A DNA stretch of 64,000 nucleotides from an uncultured bacterium (GTDB taxonomy: Bacteria; Desulfobacterota; BSN033; UBA1163), in NCBI GenBank assembly GCA_938002255.1, contig CALLAL010000036.1:1-64000 (forward strand), read 5' to 3'. A program made the position numbers and the translations under genes. Positions 16,658 to 25,393 of this stretch are shown here, one piece after another (positions within the stretch are counted from its first letter, which is position 1; each line of letters starts with the position of its first letter). Below the pieces are notes generated by a model that searched no databases, was not told the DNA's origin, and worked only from the letters and a program-made list of their open reading frames with translations.

Positions 16658-18389
16658 GAGGCTTCCTCCTCGTGATCAGTGTTTTGAGGATTTTGAAGAA
16701 ATTCATTCGAATAAATCGTGTGGGCCACTCCAATTCTCTTTTTTCGCAGACCGTTGACATGCTGTATTGTTGTAGCGACTGAGGCTGATTCAGCATGGCC
16801 TCCAGAGAGGACTCCCTTTTCTGGGGATCGGGGATGGATAGGATCGAATCGATTTCCTTTAAGATTTGAAGGGCCCGATCGATTCTCGTCTCCACGGAGG
16901 CAGCAGTTTTTGGATCAATCAGGCCAAATTCCGCTTTAAGGCGATTGAGACGTCTGCCGGATTCATAAGTGCTTGCGACAATCTCATCTCGGTTCATCCA
17001 TTCTGTTTCGTAATTGAGGATATACTTCCAGCTCGGCGACATCATCGCCCGACGGTGCTCTTCCACACTCCGATACAGAAGACGGTATCCGTATTTTTCG
17101 GGTTCTTCAAAGATGGTGCTTCCTGGGTCAAGAAAAGGGGCCAGAGGGGAGATAAAGGGAATGAGTTTGTTATAGGGCTGGAATCGTTTAAGCAAGTCCC
17201 GGCAATAATCCACCGTTTCTAGGACCGATTGATAGGTCTGTTTTGGAAGACCAATCATGAAGAAGAGGTCAATTCGTTTGCAACCGAGTTCGATGGCATC
17301 CGCAATCATCTGCTCAAGAGGCGGATTTCCATAAGGCCTGCCAAAAGCCTTACGAACTTCCTCATCGTGGGATTCAGGAGAAATTTCAATATTAAAATTT
17401 TTTACTGTACGGGCGATCCTTTCTAATTGGTCCCTTGTGGGAGGGACGAAGAATTCAAAGGCAATGTGATTTTCAATCGGTTTTTTCCCCAACTCAGTCA
17501 GAAAGGTTTTTCCATACTCTTCCCCGGGTTGGAAGATATCGCCGATGATCATAATGGGAGCGTTTAGGTGTTCGGAGATGTCGAAAATGTCCTGCGCCAA
17601 AAGGATTGGGCTTCGGTAAGCCGGTCTTTTTCGGTTCGCCATCATTCGAAACGTCCGTGCCGATCCTCCGCACGTTTTACAATGATACGTGCAACCCCGA
17701 CAGGTAAAGACCGCGGTCACCGGATAGGAATACCAGTCGATAAAGGGTTGATAACCAACCGGGTCCATAAACCGGACTACCTTTCTCATGATATGACCGT
17801 AATCGATGGCGATCTCATCAAGATGTTCTGGCACATAGGTGATCGGGTTGACCCGGATGCCATTGCTTCCGTCCCGGTAGGTGAGGTTGGGAATATGGCT
17901 CAATTCTTTTTTACCTTTGAGTTCTCTTAATAACTGGACAAGAGGTTTTTCAGTTGAGTCCCCCCTCAGCACAAAATCAACATAAGGATACTGGCGTAAA
18001 ATCTCTTCATGATAATAGGTGGCAGAGAGTCCTCCCATGAGAACAGGGATATGGGGATGAAATTTCTTGATCAGTTCTGCCAGAGCCAGGGCTCCGTGGA
18101 CGTGAGCCATCCAGTGAAGGTCAATTCCATAGGCGAGGGGTCGGTTTTTTTGAATCAGCTTTTCTACATCAAAGTGATCATCCTTGATCATCTTCAGGGC
18201 AACATTGATGATCCTGACCTTCAAACCGTGGCGCTCTAAGTATTCTGAGAGGCTTGCAAAGCCGATTGGATACATTTCGAAGATCGGGGTGGATGGAACA
18301 ACATCACTGATGGGTCCGTAAATGCCAGGTCTTTTTCTGAAATCGTAGTAGGTAGGAGGGTGAAGAAGGATAAGATCGATAGTCGCCAT
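16623..18389 (-). CDS. B12-binding / radical SAM protein
   Basis: A 588-residue protein with an N-terminal cobalamin-binding-like domain (YGIDLHWMAHVHGA near 88-100, a DxH..G pattern) and a radical SAM core whose cluster motif is C233-x3-C237-x2-C240 (CTYHCKTC). It resembles the TIGR04190-type family as I remember it, whose substrate is unknown. It overlaps selA and follows a candidate selenoprotein gene, so a role linked to selenium or to that partner is a reasonable inference but unproved. The last 40 residues are basic and probably disordered. Confidence 0.8.
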   Translation of the reverse strand: MATIDLILLHPPTYYDFRKRPGIYGPISDVVPSTPIFEMYPIGFASLSEYLERHGLKVRIINVALKMIKDDHFDVEKLIQKNRPLAYGIDLHWMAHVHGALALAELIKKFHPHIPVLMGGLSATYYHEEILRQYPYVDFVLRGDSTEKPLVQLLRELKGKKELSHIPNLTYRDGSNGIRVNPITYVPEHLDEIAIDYGHIMRKVVRFMDPVGYQPFIDWYSYPVTAVFTCRGCTYHCKTCGGSARTFRMMANRKRPAYRSPILLAQDIFDISEHLNAPIMIIGDIFQPGEEYGKTFLTELGKKPIENHIAFEFFVPPTRDQLERIARTVKNFNIEISPESHDEEVRKAFGRPYGNPPLEQMIADAIELGCKRIDLFFMIGLPKQTYQSVLETVDYCRDLLKRFQPYNKLIPFISPLAPFLDPGSTIFEEPEKYGYRLLYRSVEEHRRAMMSPSWKYILNYETEWMNRDEIVASTYESGRRLNRLKAEFGLIDPKTAASVETRIDRALQILKEIDSILSIPDPQKRESSLEAMLNQPQSLQQYSMSTVCEKRELEWPTRFIRMNFFKILKTLITRRKPHGSNPSPTGSS

Positions 18390-18412
18390 GGTTAGTTTTG
18401 TTGAGTCCCTTT

Positions 18413-19716
18413 CTAAAGTCGGGGAGCTTCCAGCCTCGGTGGAGTGAACTTTTCCGGTTCGGGGTATTTCGCTCGAAACGCTTCAATCCTCTTTTGAATC
18501 TCAGGGTGGTCTTTGATCTGGTCTCCAAGAGCCACGAGATGATGGGTAAACTCATTCCTCCCTCGAAGTTGTTTGAGGATCTCCTCCGCCTCTTCTTTAA
18601 TCTTGATCCTCAAAGCCCTCTCTTTCTCCGAGTCCTTTGCCTTTAAGGAGGTGATAAGATTTCTGATGTTCTGGATCAATTCTTCCGGAAAAGGGATCTG
18701 GTAGAGACGGGCAAGGTTCAGGATGCGGAAATAAGAACTTTGGTTTATTCGGAGCCAGGATTCCATTTCGGTCACATTAGAAAAAGAGATTCTCGCCTTC
18801 AATTGATTCAAACCTGTCTCCAAAGCGCTTTTTTCATGGCTATTAAAAAAAAGAAAATCATTTTTATGAAAAACAAGATGTAAGCGTCCTCCATACAATC
18901 CTTTCGACCCCATTTGAAGAAGCAAACTCTTATTGATGATGGGTGGGTTGGCGAGATTGACTCCTGTATGACTTCCAATCATGAGGTGAATTCCCGGTAA
19001 TGTCTGTGCCAGTTGGACATCTTTGGGATATCCAAGATGGCTGAGGAGAACGATCAGGTCTGTTTTGGGTTGGAGCTCTTTAACCATAGCCTGAGCAACT
19101 TGCAAAGGGGGTTGAAAGAGGATTCCTTTTTTTCTAAGATCCGATTGATTTTGAAATGTATCGGGTGAGAGAAGGCTAAAGATGCCAATTCTCAACCCCT
19201 TATGATCGAGGACAAGAGAGGTTTGAAATAGAGGTTTACCCGTCGCCTCATCGAGGAGGTTAGATGAGAGAAAAGGGAAGTTGACTTTTTTGGAGAGATT
19301 CAACAGAAATTCCTTTCCAAGGGTCAGATCGTCGTCTCCTACTCCTATGGCTGTATACCCCATAAGGTCCATGCTTTCAGCGATGAGGATCGCCTGCTCT
19401 GTTATTTTCTTCAATTCCTGTTCCTGAACCGGTCCAGAATATTTCTTAAAGAGAAGATCGCCAGCATCGAGGAGAATCGGATCGTTTCCTTCTCTTTCTC
19501 GAATTTCTTGGATCCAGGTTGTCCTTCTGGCCAGACCGCCAAACCGAACCCTTGGGCTTCAAGAGGGACAGGGATCAATTTCTCCATTAATATTGTTTGT
19601 GTAGAGAAGGGTGAGAGCTCTGGGTGGTGTTTGAGCACTACAAAAAGCGCGGAAAAAAAAACACCAATCAAAACTACTAAGATGAATCCCCATCCTACTG
19701 ACTTATTGAATAACAT
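18413..19716 (-). CDS. UshA-like metallophosphatase selenoprotein, signal peptide out of frame by one base
   Basis: 5'-nucleotidase/UshA-type exported protein reconstructed from two frames. From 19716 a signal peptide (MLFNKSVGWGFILVVLIGVFF) is read up to a run of nine T; the mature protein continues in another frame (TLLYTNNINGEIDPCPSU, then FGGLARRTTWIQ, ILLDAGDLL, IGVGDDDL, GSHTG) to the stop at 18413. One extra T would join them and give a plausible cleavage site after CSA. In the mature frame a TGA at 19559-19561 falls where relatives have Cys, with a SECIS-like hairpin after it. The DxH and GNHE metal motifs are altered (NxN and GDDD), so phosphatase activity is doubtful. It may be intact (assembly error or slippage) or a pseudogene. 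Confidence 0.75.
19526..19543 (-). promoter_or_regulatory. Putative bacterial SECIS element in the UshA-like gene
   Basis: Minus-strand stem tttggc/gccaga (6 bp, one G-T) with loop ggtctg, starting 15 bases after the TGA. The GGUC-type loop resembles that of the Escherichia coli fdhF SECIS. Confidence 0.55.
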
Positions 19717-19770
19717 AGAGTTCATTCCTTCGATTTATGCGACTAAATGTTTTCATTTTGCTACTAAATT

Positions 19771-19799
19771 TTTATACCTTATTCGCCCCTTTAAAACAA
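19771..19799 (-). promoter_or_regulatory. Candidate sigma-70-type promoter before the UshA-like gene
   Basis: Minus-strand TTGTTT (19794-19799) and TATAAA (19771-19776), 17 bases apart, in the short gap after the DUF3343 gene and about 55 bases before the start codon. A gaaggaa ribosome site lies nine bases before the ATG at 19716. Confidence 0.5.
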
Positions 19800-19805
19800 G
19801 GGGAT

Positions 19806-20030
19806 TTAATCGGATAGGAAGTGAATCCCTTCTATTTTTATACCTTCCTGTTGTAACAGGCATTCCAAGGGTTCCTTCTGGTCAGAGGAACAACGAAGGC
19901 AGACTCCGCAGTCGGAGCTAAGGTGACGAGGGACTGGGATGAGTTTTACAGTGAATCCACTTCCTTTCGCCATTTTTTCGGCGCGAATCGCATAGTGGGT
20001 GGATGGGAAGAGGATGACAACGTAAGGCAT
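19806..20030 (-). CDS. DUF3343 protein (putative Se/S carrier-like)
   Basis: A 74-residue protein beginning MPYVVILFPSTHYAIRAEKM with a CGVCLRC motif, typical of the DUF3343 family that co-occurs with selenium utilisation genes and is thought to carry selenium or sulfur. The ATG at 20030 overlaps the end of the cysteine desulfurase gene; a TTG two codons earlier is less likely. A second, larger DUF3343 protein lies at 30827-31381. Confidence 0.82.
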   Translation of the reverse strand: MPYVVILFPSTHYAIRAEKMAKGSGFTVKLIPVPRHLSSDCGVCLRCSSDQKEPLECLLQQEGIKIEGIHFLSD

Positions 20031-20032
20031 AA

Positions 20033-21187
20033 TCAATTTTTTCTCCGAGCAATACGATCAATCGTTTCAAGCACCTTATGGATTTCTTCAAGAGTATTAA
20101 AACATCCAAGACTGAATCGGACCGTTCCCTCCGGAAAGGTTCCGATGGTTTTGTGGACGGATGGGGCACAGTGGAGCCCTGGTCGGCAGAGGATACCCGA
20201 TTCATCCTCCAGACGAGAAGCGACTTCTGAGGGTGCAAGATTTTTGAGATTGAATGAGAGGGTTGCCATTTTTTCAGCTGGGTTTTGAGGACCATACAGC
20301 AATATCCCTGGAACCTCTTGCAACCCTTCTGTCAATTTGCCGATGAGTTGGGTTTCATATTGGCGAACGAAAGCCACTCCTTTCTTCATAACAAAGGAGA
20401 CACCAGCCAGCAATCCAGCTATGCCAACGGCATTTGGCGTTCCACTCTCATACCGGTCTGGAAGAAAATCCGGTTGTTCCTCAAATTCCGAACGACTCCC
20501 GGTCCCTCCTTGCTTCAAGGGGGTAAGGTCTTGAATCTTGACCTTCTCGCCGATGGCCAATCCTCCTGTCCCCTGGGGGCCATAGAGGCTCTTATGGCCT
20601 GTAAACGCCAAAAGATCAATCCCATCGCTTTCCATATCGATAGGATAGGCCCCAGCGGTTTGAGCGGCATCCACGAAAAAAAGGATTCCATGATCACGGG
20701 CAATCTTTCCGATCTCAGGAACCGGGAGCAGGGTTCCTGTGACATTGGAGGCGTGATTGAGAACGATCATTTTTGTTTGGGATCGAATCTCCCTCTTCAC
20801 TTCTTCTGGATCGAGCTCCCCTTGCGGAGAACAGGGAACAATATGCAATGTTACCCCTCTCTTCTCTAACTCCCTGAGGGGTCTCATGACGGAATTATGT
20901 TCCATACTGCTTGTGAGCACATGGTCTCCAGTGCGCAGAAGCCCTTTTAGGGCAAGGTTGATTGATTCGGTTGCGTTGAGAGTAAAAACGATGCGGGAAG
21001 GATCTTTTACATTGAAGAGTTTTGAAAGGGCCTCTCTTGCTTCGTAGAGGATTCTTGCTGCTTCAATGGAAAGCCGGTGGCCGGACCGGCCCGGGTTGGC
21101 GCCAACCTCATCCATAAACCTGACCATCGCTTCTTTCACTTCAGGCGGCTTTGGCCAGGAAGTGGCGGCATTATCAAAGTAGATCAT
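20033..21187 (-). CDS. Cysteine desulfurase / selenocysteine lyase family aminotransferase
   Basis: Class V pyridoxal-phosphate enzyme of 384 residues. MIYFDNAATSWPKPPEV starts the chain, the cofactor lysine is K199 in FTGHKSLYGPQGTGG and the catalytic cysteine is in GLHCAP near residue 345. It resembles the subgroup found next to selD and yedF in many genomes, where it may release selenium or sulfur from Sec/Cys for selenophosphate synthesis. The specific substrate is inferred from context. Confidence 0.87.
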   Translation of the reverse strand: MIYFDNAATSWPKPPEVKEAMVRFMDEVGANPGRSGHRLSIEAARILYEAREALSKLFNVKDPSRIVFTLNATESINLALKGLLRTGDHVLTSSMEHNSVMRPLRELEKRGVTLHIVPCSPQGELDPEEVKREIRSQTKMIVLNHASNVTGTLLPVPEIGKIARDHGILFFVDAAQTAGAYPIDMESDGIDLLAFTGHKSLYGPQGTGGLAIGEKVKIQDLTPLKQGGTGSRSEFEEQPDFLPDRYESGTPNAVGIAGLLAGVSFVMKKGVAFVRQYETQLIGKLTEGLQEVPGILLYGPQNPAEKMATLSFNLKNLAPSEVASRLEDESGILCRPGLHCAPSVHKTIGTFPEGTVRFSLGCFNTLEEIHKVLETIDRIARRKN

Positions 21188-21314
21188 TGGAGTTAGCCTT
21201 TCCCCTTTTAGAGGTTTCAGAACAAAAATGTGGAGCAGGACCGAAACCAGCTTCTATGTCCAACGAAAGGTTTCCCATTTCAATCAAGACTCCCAAACAT
21301 CCTTCATTTCCTCC

Positions 21315-21524
21315 TTAAGGTTTCACAGGTAAAACGTGAATGGCTTTAACGATCAATTGGACCTCATCGCCAACCTTCAGGTCAAGAGCATCAACAGATT
21401 CGGTTGTAATGACCGACGCCATCTCTGCGGGGACCGTGATGGAAAATTTAATTAATGACATGACATCCCCACGTTTGATGGAAGTAACTTTTGCGCTGAT
21501 CTGATTTCTCGCCCCATGCTTCAT
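21315..21524 (-). CDS. Molybdenum-pterin-binding (Mop/TOBE) domain protein
   Basis: A 69-residue single TOBE/Mop domain (ARNQISAKVTSIKRGDVMSL ... ESVDALDLKVGDEVQLIVKA), the size of molbindin-type molybdate carriers. The ATG at 21524 follows aaggagg by eight bases; an in-frame GTG three codons upstream is rejected. It lies between yedF and the desulfurase gene. Selenium-dependent molybdenum hydroxylases are one known link between the two metals, but no such enzyme is in the window. Confidence 0.85.
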   Translation of the reverse strand: MKHGARNQISAKVTSIKRGDVMSLIKFSITVPAEMASVITTESVDALDLKVGDEVQLIVKAIHVLPVKP

Positions 21525-21647
21525 ACAGCCCACCTCCTTCTTACGGAATCTCGGTGAAGGGTTTCATAAAGGGGTTTCCCACTCAGATCTCCCGATCCTG
21601 CTCCTCCCTTCACCTTACATAGATTGAAGGATCCTGTCAATCCGCGT

Positions 21648-22229
21648 TTAGGGCCGAATCAATCGATCTGCCTCAAAGAGTGTTTTGGCGATGTCATACA
21701 TATTTGAGATGACGCCGACTTTTAGTTTTTCTTTGAGGCCATAGAAATCGAGGCAGGTTCCACAGGAGAGAATGATCACCCCCTTCTTTGAAAGAGCTTC
21801 GAGATCTTCTAAAACCATTGAACCTTCGGTTGTAAGCCGAACACCAGAATTAATAAACACCAGCGTGGAGGGTCTGGTTTCCATCTCTGATAGAACGTGA
21901 AGGAAAGATCTCATAAGCGTCGTACCCAGCGCTTCGTCTCCAACCCCCATCAGGTTTGAATTGATATAAACCACCACTTTTTCTGCTTTTTGAGGGGAGG
22001 AAGCAAGATCACAGGTCCCTCCTTTTTCAATGGTGAGGTAAAAATCGTTTCCCTTCTTTTCCACACTGACGCTTGCTCCCTGACTCTGTGCGAATCGTTC
22101 CACATTATCACGGGCAGCCAGATTATCAACAATGACCATTAATTTGCCTTGTGGACTCTCCTCAAGGGCTTTTTTGGTTGTTAAGACCGGTTGCGGACAT
22201 GCCAATCCCCGACAATCAATCTCTTTCAT
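21648..22229 (-). CDS. yedF: Sulfurtransferase-like selenium metabolism protein YedF
   Basis: A 193-residue fusion of an N-terminal TusA/SirA domain (DCRGLACPQPVLTTKKAL, with Cys 6 and 11) and a C-terminal DsrE-like domain ending in LSCGTCLDFYGLKEKLKVGV. This two-domain form is the YedF family tied to selenium utilisation. An aaggagg site lies before the ATG, 21 bases after the selD stop, so it is in the selD operon and may hand selenium to SelD. Confidence 0.92.
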   Translation of the reverse strand: MKEIDCRGLACPQPVLTTKKALEESPQGKLMVIVDNLAARDNVERFAQSQGASVSVEKKGNDFYLTIEKGGTCDLASSPQKAEKVVVYINSNLMGVGDEALGTTLMRSFLHVLSEMETRPSTLVFINSGVRLTTEGSMVLEDLEALSKKGVIILSCGTCLDFYGLKEKLKVGVISNMYDIAKTLFEADRLIRP

Positions 22230-22250
22230 ACAAGACCTCCTTATGTTGGA

Positions 22251-23300
22251 TTAAAGGATTTTCACCTTTGGATGGGACATGGCCACTACTTCTCCCACCC
22301 TGGCTACGGGCCCAACCTCTTTCTTTTTCAGTGCCTCTATAAAGGTATCGGCCTCTTTATATGAAACGGAAAGCAATAACCCTCCAGAGGTTTGAGGATC
22401 AAAAAGGATTTCTTCCCTTTCTCGGGTCAACGTTTTATTGATTTCCAAAAAACCCTCAGACAATTTCCGGTTGGCCTTATTGCTTCCCGTGGTCTCACCT
22501 CTTTGATACATCTCAAGGGCATGGGGATAGATGGGAATCTGGTCATAAAAAAGATGGATTTCCATTTGACTCCCTTTTGCCATTTCGAGAGAGTGTCCGA
22601 TGATGCCAAACCCTGTAATGTCGGTACAGGCATGAACATCAAATTGTATAGCAATTTCTATCGCTTCTCTATTTAATGAAGCAACCCTCGGCAGGATCGC
22701 CTCCAACTCCCGCCAGGAAAGTCTTTTCGAGCGACATGCATTGAACAAAACACCCGTCCCGATAGGTTTGGTCAGAATCAAAACGTCTCCCTCCTGGGCC
22801 CCTGCATTGGTCAGGATTCTTCTTGGATGAACCACGCCTGTAACCGCCAGTCCATATTTGGGCTCGTTGTCATCTACAGAATGACCTCCGGCGATGGAGG
22901 CACCCGCCTCAGTGACCTTGTCGGAACCTCCTCGTAAGATTTCTCTTAAAATACCCATATCGAGTATCTTAGATGGGAACATCACCAAATTCAAAGCGGT
23001 TAAGGGTTTTCCACCCATCGCATAAATATCCGATAGAGAGTTTGCTGCTGCAATCTGGCCAAACCAATAGGGATCGTCCACCGGCGGGGTGATGAAATCA
23101 ACGGTGCTGATAAAAGCGATCTCATCTGTGAGTTTGTATACCGCTGCATCGTCACTGGTCTCAAATCCTACAATGAGATTGGGATCTTGCGATCGCCCTA
23201 AGGATTTCAACGCGTCCGACAGATCCGTCGGACCGATCTTGGCTGCTCACCCACAAGTCCGGGAGAGTCCGGTTAAGGTTTTTTTCTTGAAAAAGTTCAT
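22251..23300 (-). CDS. selD: Selenophosphate synthetase containing selenocysteine
   Basis: Makes selenophosphate from selenide and ATP, the selenium donor for SelA. The full gene starts at an ATG at 23298-23300 and reads through an in-frame TGA (23247-23249) at codon 18: TGLSRTCGU then AAKIGPTDLSDAL. Position 18 with K21 matches the catalytic Cys/Sec-Lys pair of SelD. Without read-through only a shorter chain from a TTG at 23210 lacking the active site would be predicted. Remaining motifs (FITPPVDDPYWFGQIAAANS, AGGHSVDDNEPKYG) are typical; total 349 residues. selB ends 24 bases upstream. Confidence 0.95.
23214..23233 (-). promoter_or_regulatory. Bacterial SECIS hairpin in selD
   Basis: Perfect 7-bp stem gtccgac/gtcggac with loop ggatct, starting 13 bases after the selD TGA on the minus strand. 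Position and size fit the SelB-binding hairpin. Confidence 0.8.
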
Positions 23301-23324
23301 CAACTTCTACCACCTTTCTCCCCC

Positions 23325-25277
23325 CTAAAAATATTTTACGGTGGAGTGATCTTCTCTCGCCACATTCTTGTATAATACCCGATAATCTCCGACACGGATG
23401 GTAAATCGTATGGCGTCCAGATACTCAAAGATCGGTTGGGCCTGAGTTCGGCCAATCCCGATCACCTCCATGGCTTCCCCCAAGGCAATCTTTCCGTTTC
23501 TTTCGATATGCTGCTTTAAAATGGTTTTGATTTCTTCAATGGATTCTGAATGAATCAATCGATGATTTTTCAGCCTTATTAATCTTCCTTCGTTAATCAT
23601 CAACTTCAAAACTCCTTCTACTACCTTCTCTCCATAATCGTTTCTTACTCTGTTCAGAATATCTAGGGGAAGGGGTCTGAAACCGGAAGCCCTGCAAAGC
23701 CGATCAAATTCATTATAGATAGTTTTTTGTTTGTCACTCAGTGTTTGTTGAAATCCAGCTAACTTCATTCTTCCTTTTTGTATCTCAATCTTTCCCTCTT
23801 CCTTAAGTTTTCTAAGGGTTTCCTCAAATAAAGATGGATCCAGATGATGAGAAATCCTTGACCGAATCTCCTCCTGGGAGACATCTTTTAAATCTGGATT
23901 CTTTTCGTGAAATTCTCTGAGTCTTTCAAGAATCTCTTTTTTTAACTGTTCAATTGAATCGATATGGACCAGAAATCCATCGCCGATCCATAAAATTCGA
24001 TTCTCCTTCGATAAAATCTCACAACCTTTTTCAATCTCTTCCAAACTCAGACCCAGCCTTTTTGCGAGATCTGTTATTCCAAGTGTATACCTCTCTTTTC
24101 TAATTAAGGCTTCAATGGTTTCGTAACTATCTCTATTTTCAAGCATTTTTAAATAATCTGTCGCGATGGGATGAAGGGGAGAATGTTTTTTGGGATTGAT
24201 TTCTAAAATTATACCTCCTCCAATCGTGACTATCGGGCTTAAAGTTCTAACGATATATCGATCATAAGGGAGAGGAGAAATCTTCTTTTCTAATCGAAAC
24301 TGGACATAGCAGGTTTCTCCGGGCAGAAGCCTCTCCTTTTCTATCAACACCATTCGCCCAATGACTTCGGTTGTCCCTGAATAAAATTTCATTCTCATTC
24401 GGTTTGTAAGAGGAATTGAATTGGAATTTAAATATTGAAATTTTGCATTAAAGAGATGCGTTGGGACTAAGCCTTTTGGTTCACTTATGACCATTCCCCT
24501 ATCTATTTCTTCTAACTTCAGATTGGGAAGATTTAATCCCACCCTCTGGCCTGCAAAAGCCTCGTTGACCCATAGATTATGGATCTGAATATTTCTAACT
24601 ACCGCGGTCTTTTCGATAGGATAAATTTCAATGGTATCTCCTTTTTTTATTTTACCTGAAGCAATTGTGCCTGTAACCACCGTCCCGTAACCGACCATCG
24701 TAAAAACACGATCGATAGGAAGACGAAAAATTCCTCCTTGATTCTTTTCAACGACTTGATCAACCAGATGATCGATGGTTTGGATTATCTCTTCTGCCCC
24801 TTCTCCTGTAAGTGCTGAAAAAGGAATGATTGGGGCTTCCTCAAGAAAAGTTCCTTTGACAAGATTCCTTATCTCTTCTTTGGCTAATAAAAGGATCTCT
24901 TTATCAACAAGGTCAATCTTTGAAATAACAATTAAACCGTATCCAATATTTAGAAGTTTTAAGATATCCAGATGCTCCCGAGTTTGAGGCATCACCCCAT
25001 CGTCAGCCGCAATAACCATTAAAGCCACGTCCACCCCGGAAATCCCCCGAAGCATATTTTTGATAAACCGCTCATGCCCTGGAACATCTACCACAGAGAC
25101 TATTCTTCCGGAGGGAAGTTTGAGATAGGCAAACCCTGGTTCAATCGTCATCCCTCTTTCTTTCTCTTCTTTTAGCCGATCCGTATCGATGCCGGTTAGG
25201 ACTTTCACCAGGGCGGTCTTTCCATGATCGACATGACCTGCGGTTCCGATGACAATGTTTTTTTGATTACCATACAT
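23325..25277 (-). CDS. selB: Selenocysteine-specific elongation factor
   Basis: EF-Tu-like GTPase of 650 residues that delivers Sec-tRNA to UGA codons. G-domain motifs [25 protein letters not shown] and SKIDLVD are present, then EF-Tu domains 2 and 3 and C-terminal winged-helix repeats (from about residue 390) that bind SECIS. The ATG at 25277 follows aggtga; a GTG three codons upstream is the alternative. The gene begins 19 bases after the 3' end of the selC-like tRNA-Cys, so both share a transcript. Confidence 0.97.
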   Translation of the reverse strand: MYGNQKNIVIGTAGHVDHGKTALVKVLTGIDTDRLKEEKERGMTIEPGFAYLKLPSGRIVSVVDVPGHERFIKNMLRGISGVDVALMVIAADDGVMPQTREHLDILKLLNIGYGLIVISKIDLVDKEILLLAKEEIRNLVKGTFLEEAPIIPFSALTGEGAEEIIQTIDHLVDQVVEKNQGGIFRLPIDRVFTMVGYGTVVTGTIASGKIKKGDTIEIYPIEKTAVVRNIQIHNLWVNEAFAGQRVGLNLPNLKLEEIDRGMVISEPKGLVPTHLFNAKFQYLNSNSIPLTNRMRMKFYSGTTEVIGRMVLIEKERLLPGETCYVQFRLEKKISPLPYDRYIVRTLSPIVTIGGGIILEINPKKHSPLHPIATDYLKMLENRDSYETIEALIRKERYTLGITDLAKRLGLSLEEIEKGCEILSKENRILWIGDGFLVHIDSIEQLKKEILERLREFHEKNPDLKDVSQEEIRSRISHHLDPSLFEETLRKLKEEGKIEIQKGRMKLAGFQQTLSDKQKTIYNEFDRLCRASGFRPLPLDILNRVRNDYGEKVVEGVLKLMINEGRLIRLKNHRLIHSESIEEIKTILKQHIERNGKIALGEAMEVIGIGRTQAQPIFEYLDAIRFTIRVGDYRVLYKNVAREDHSTVKYF

Positions 25278-25296
25278 TTTAATCACCTAAGAATCA

Positions 25297-25388
25297 TGGA
25301 GGGGGCAGGGGGAATCGAACCTCCTCCTCGGTTTTTAGACGAGGCCAACGGGTTTGCAGCCCGCGGGGTGCCCAGCACCACTGCCCCC
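25297..25388 (-). tRNA. selC-like second cysteine tRNA (anticodon GCA, 8/4 structure)
   Basis: A 92-base type II tRNA. Acceptor GGGGGCAG/CTGCCCCC pairs over 8 bp; the T stem is then GG(A)GG/CCCC, 4 bp with one bulged A; T loop is ttcgatt; discriminator is T(U73) followed by encoded CCA. The D arm is compact (ggtgc/gcacc with a tgg loop), the anticodon loop ctgcaaa gives GCA (25355-25357), and the variable arm has a 5-bp stem (cctcg/cgagg) with a 9-base loop. U73 and GCA are the main cysteinyl-tRNA synthetase identity elements, while the overall shape mimics tRNA-Sec. It lies five bases after the ATPase stop and just before selB. Confidence 0.92.
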
Positions 25389-25393
25389 TTCTA

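Noticed and set aside
21188-21314. Short reading frames after a strong aaggagg site between the Mop gene and the desulfurase gene, two containing in-frame TGA
   Set aside because: All minus-strand frames here are under 45 codons, none resembles a known protein, no SECIS-like hairpin follows the TGAs, and the ribosome site is too close to or too far from the possible starts.
25297-25388. Reading the GCA tRNA as an ordinary 7/5 tRNA-Cys or as tRNA-Ser/Leu
   Set aside because: A 7/5 fold leaves an A-C mismatch in the T stem, while 8/4 with one bulge pairs fully; the anticodon GCA and U73 exclude Ser and Leu identity, and ordinary tRNA-Cys has a short variable loop.
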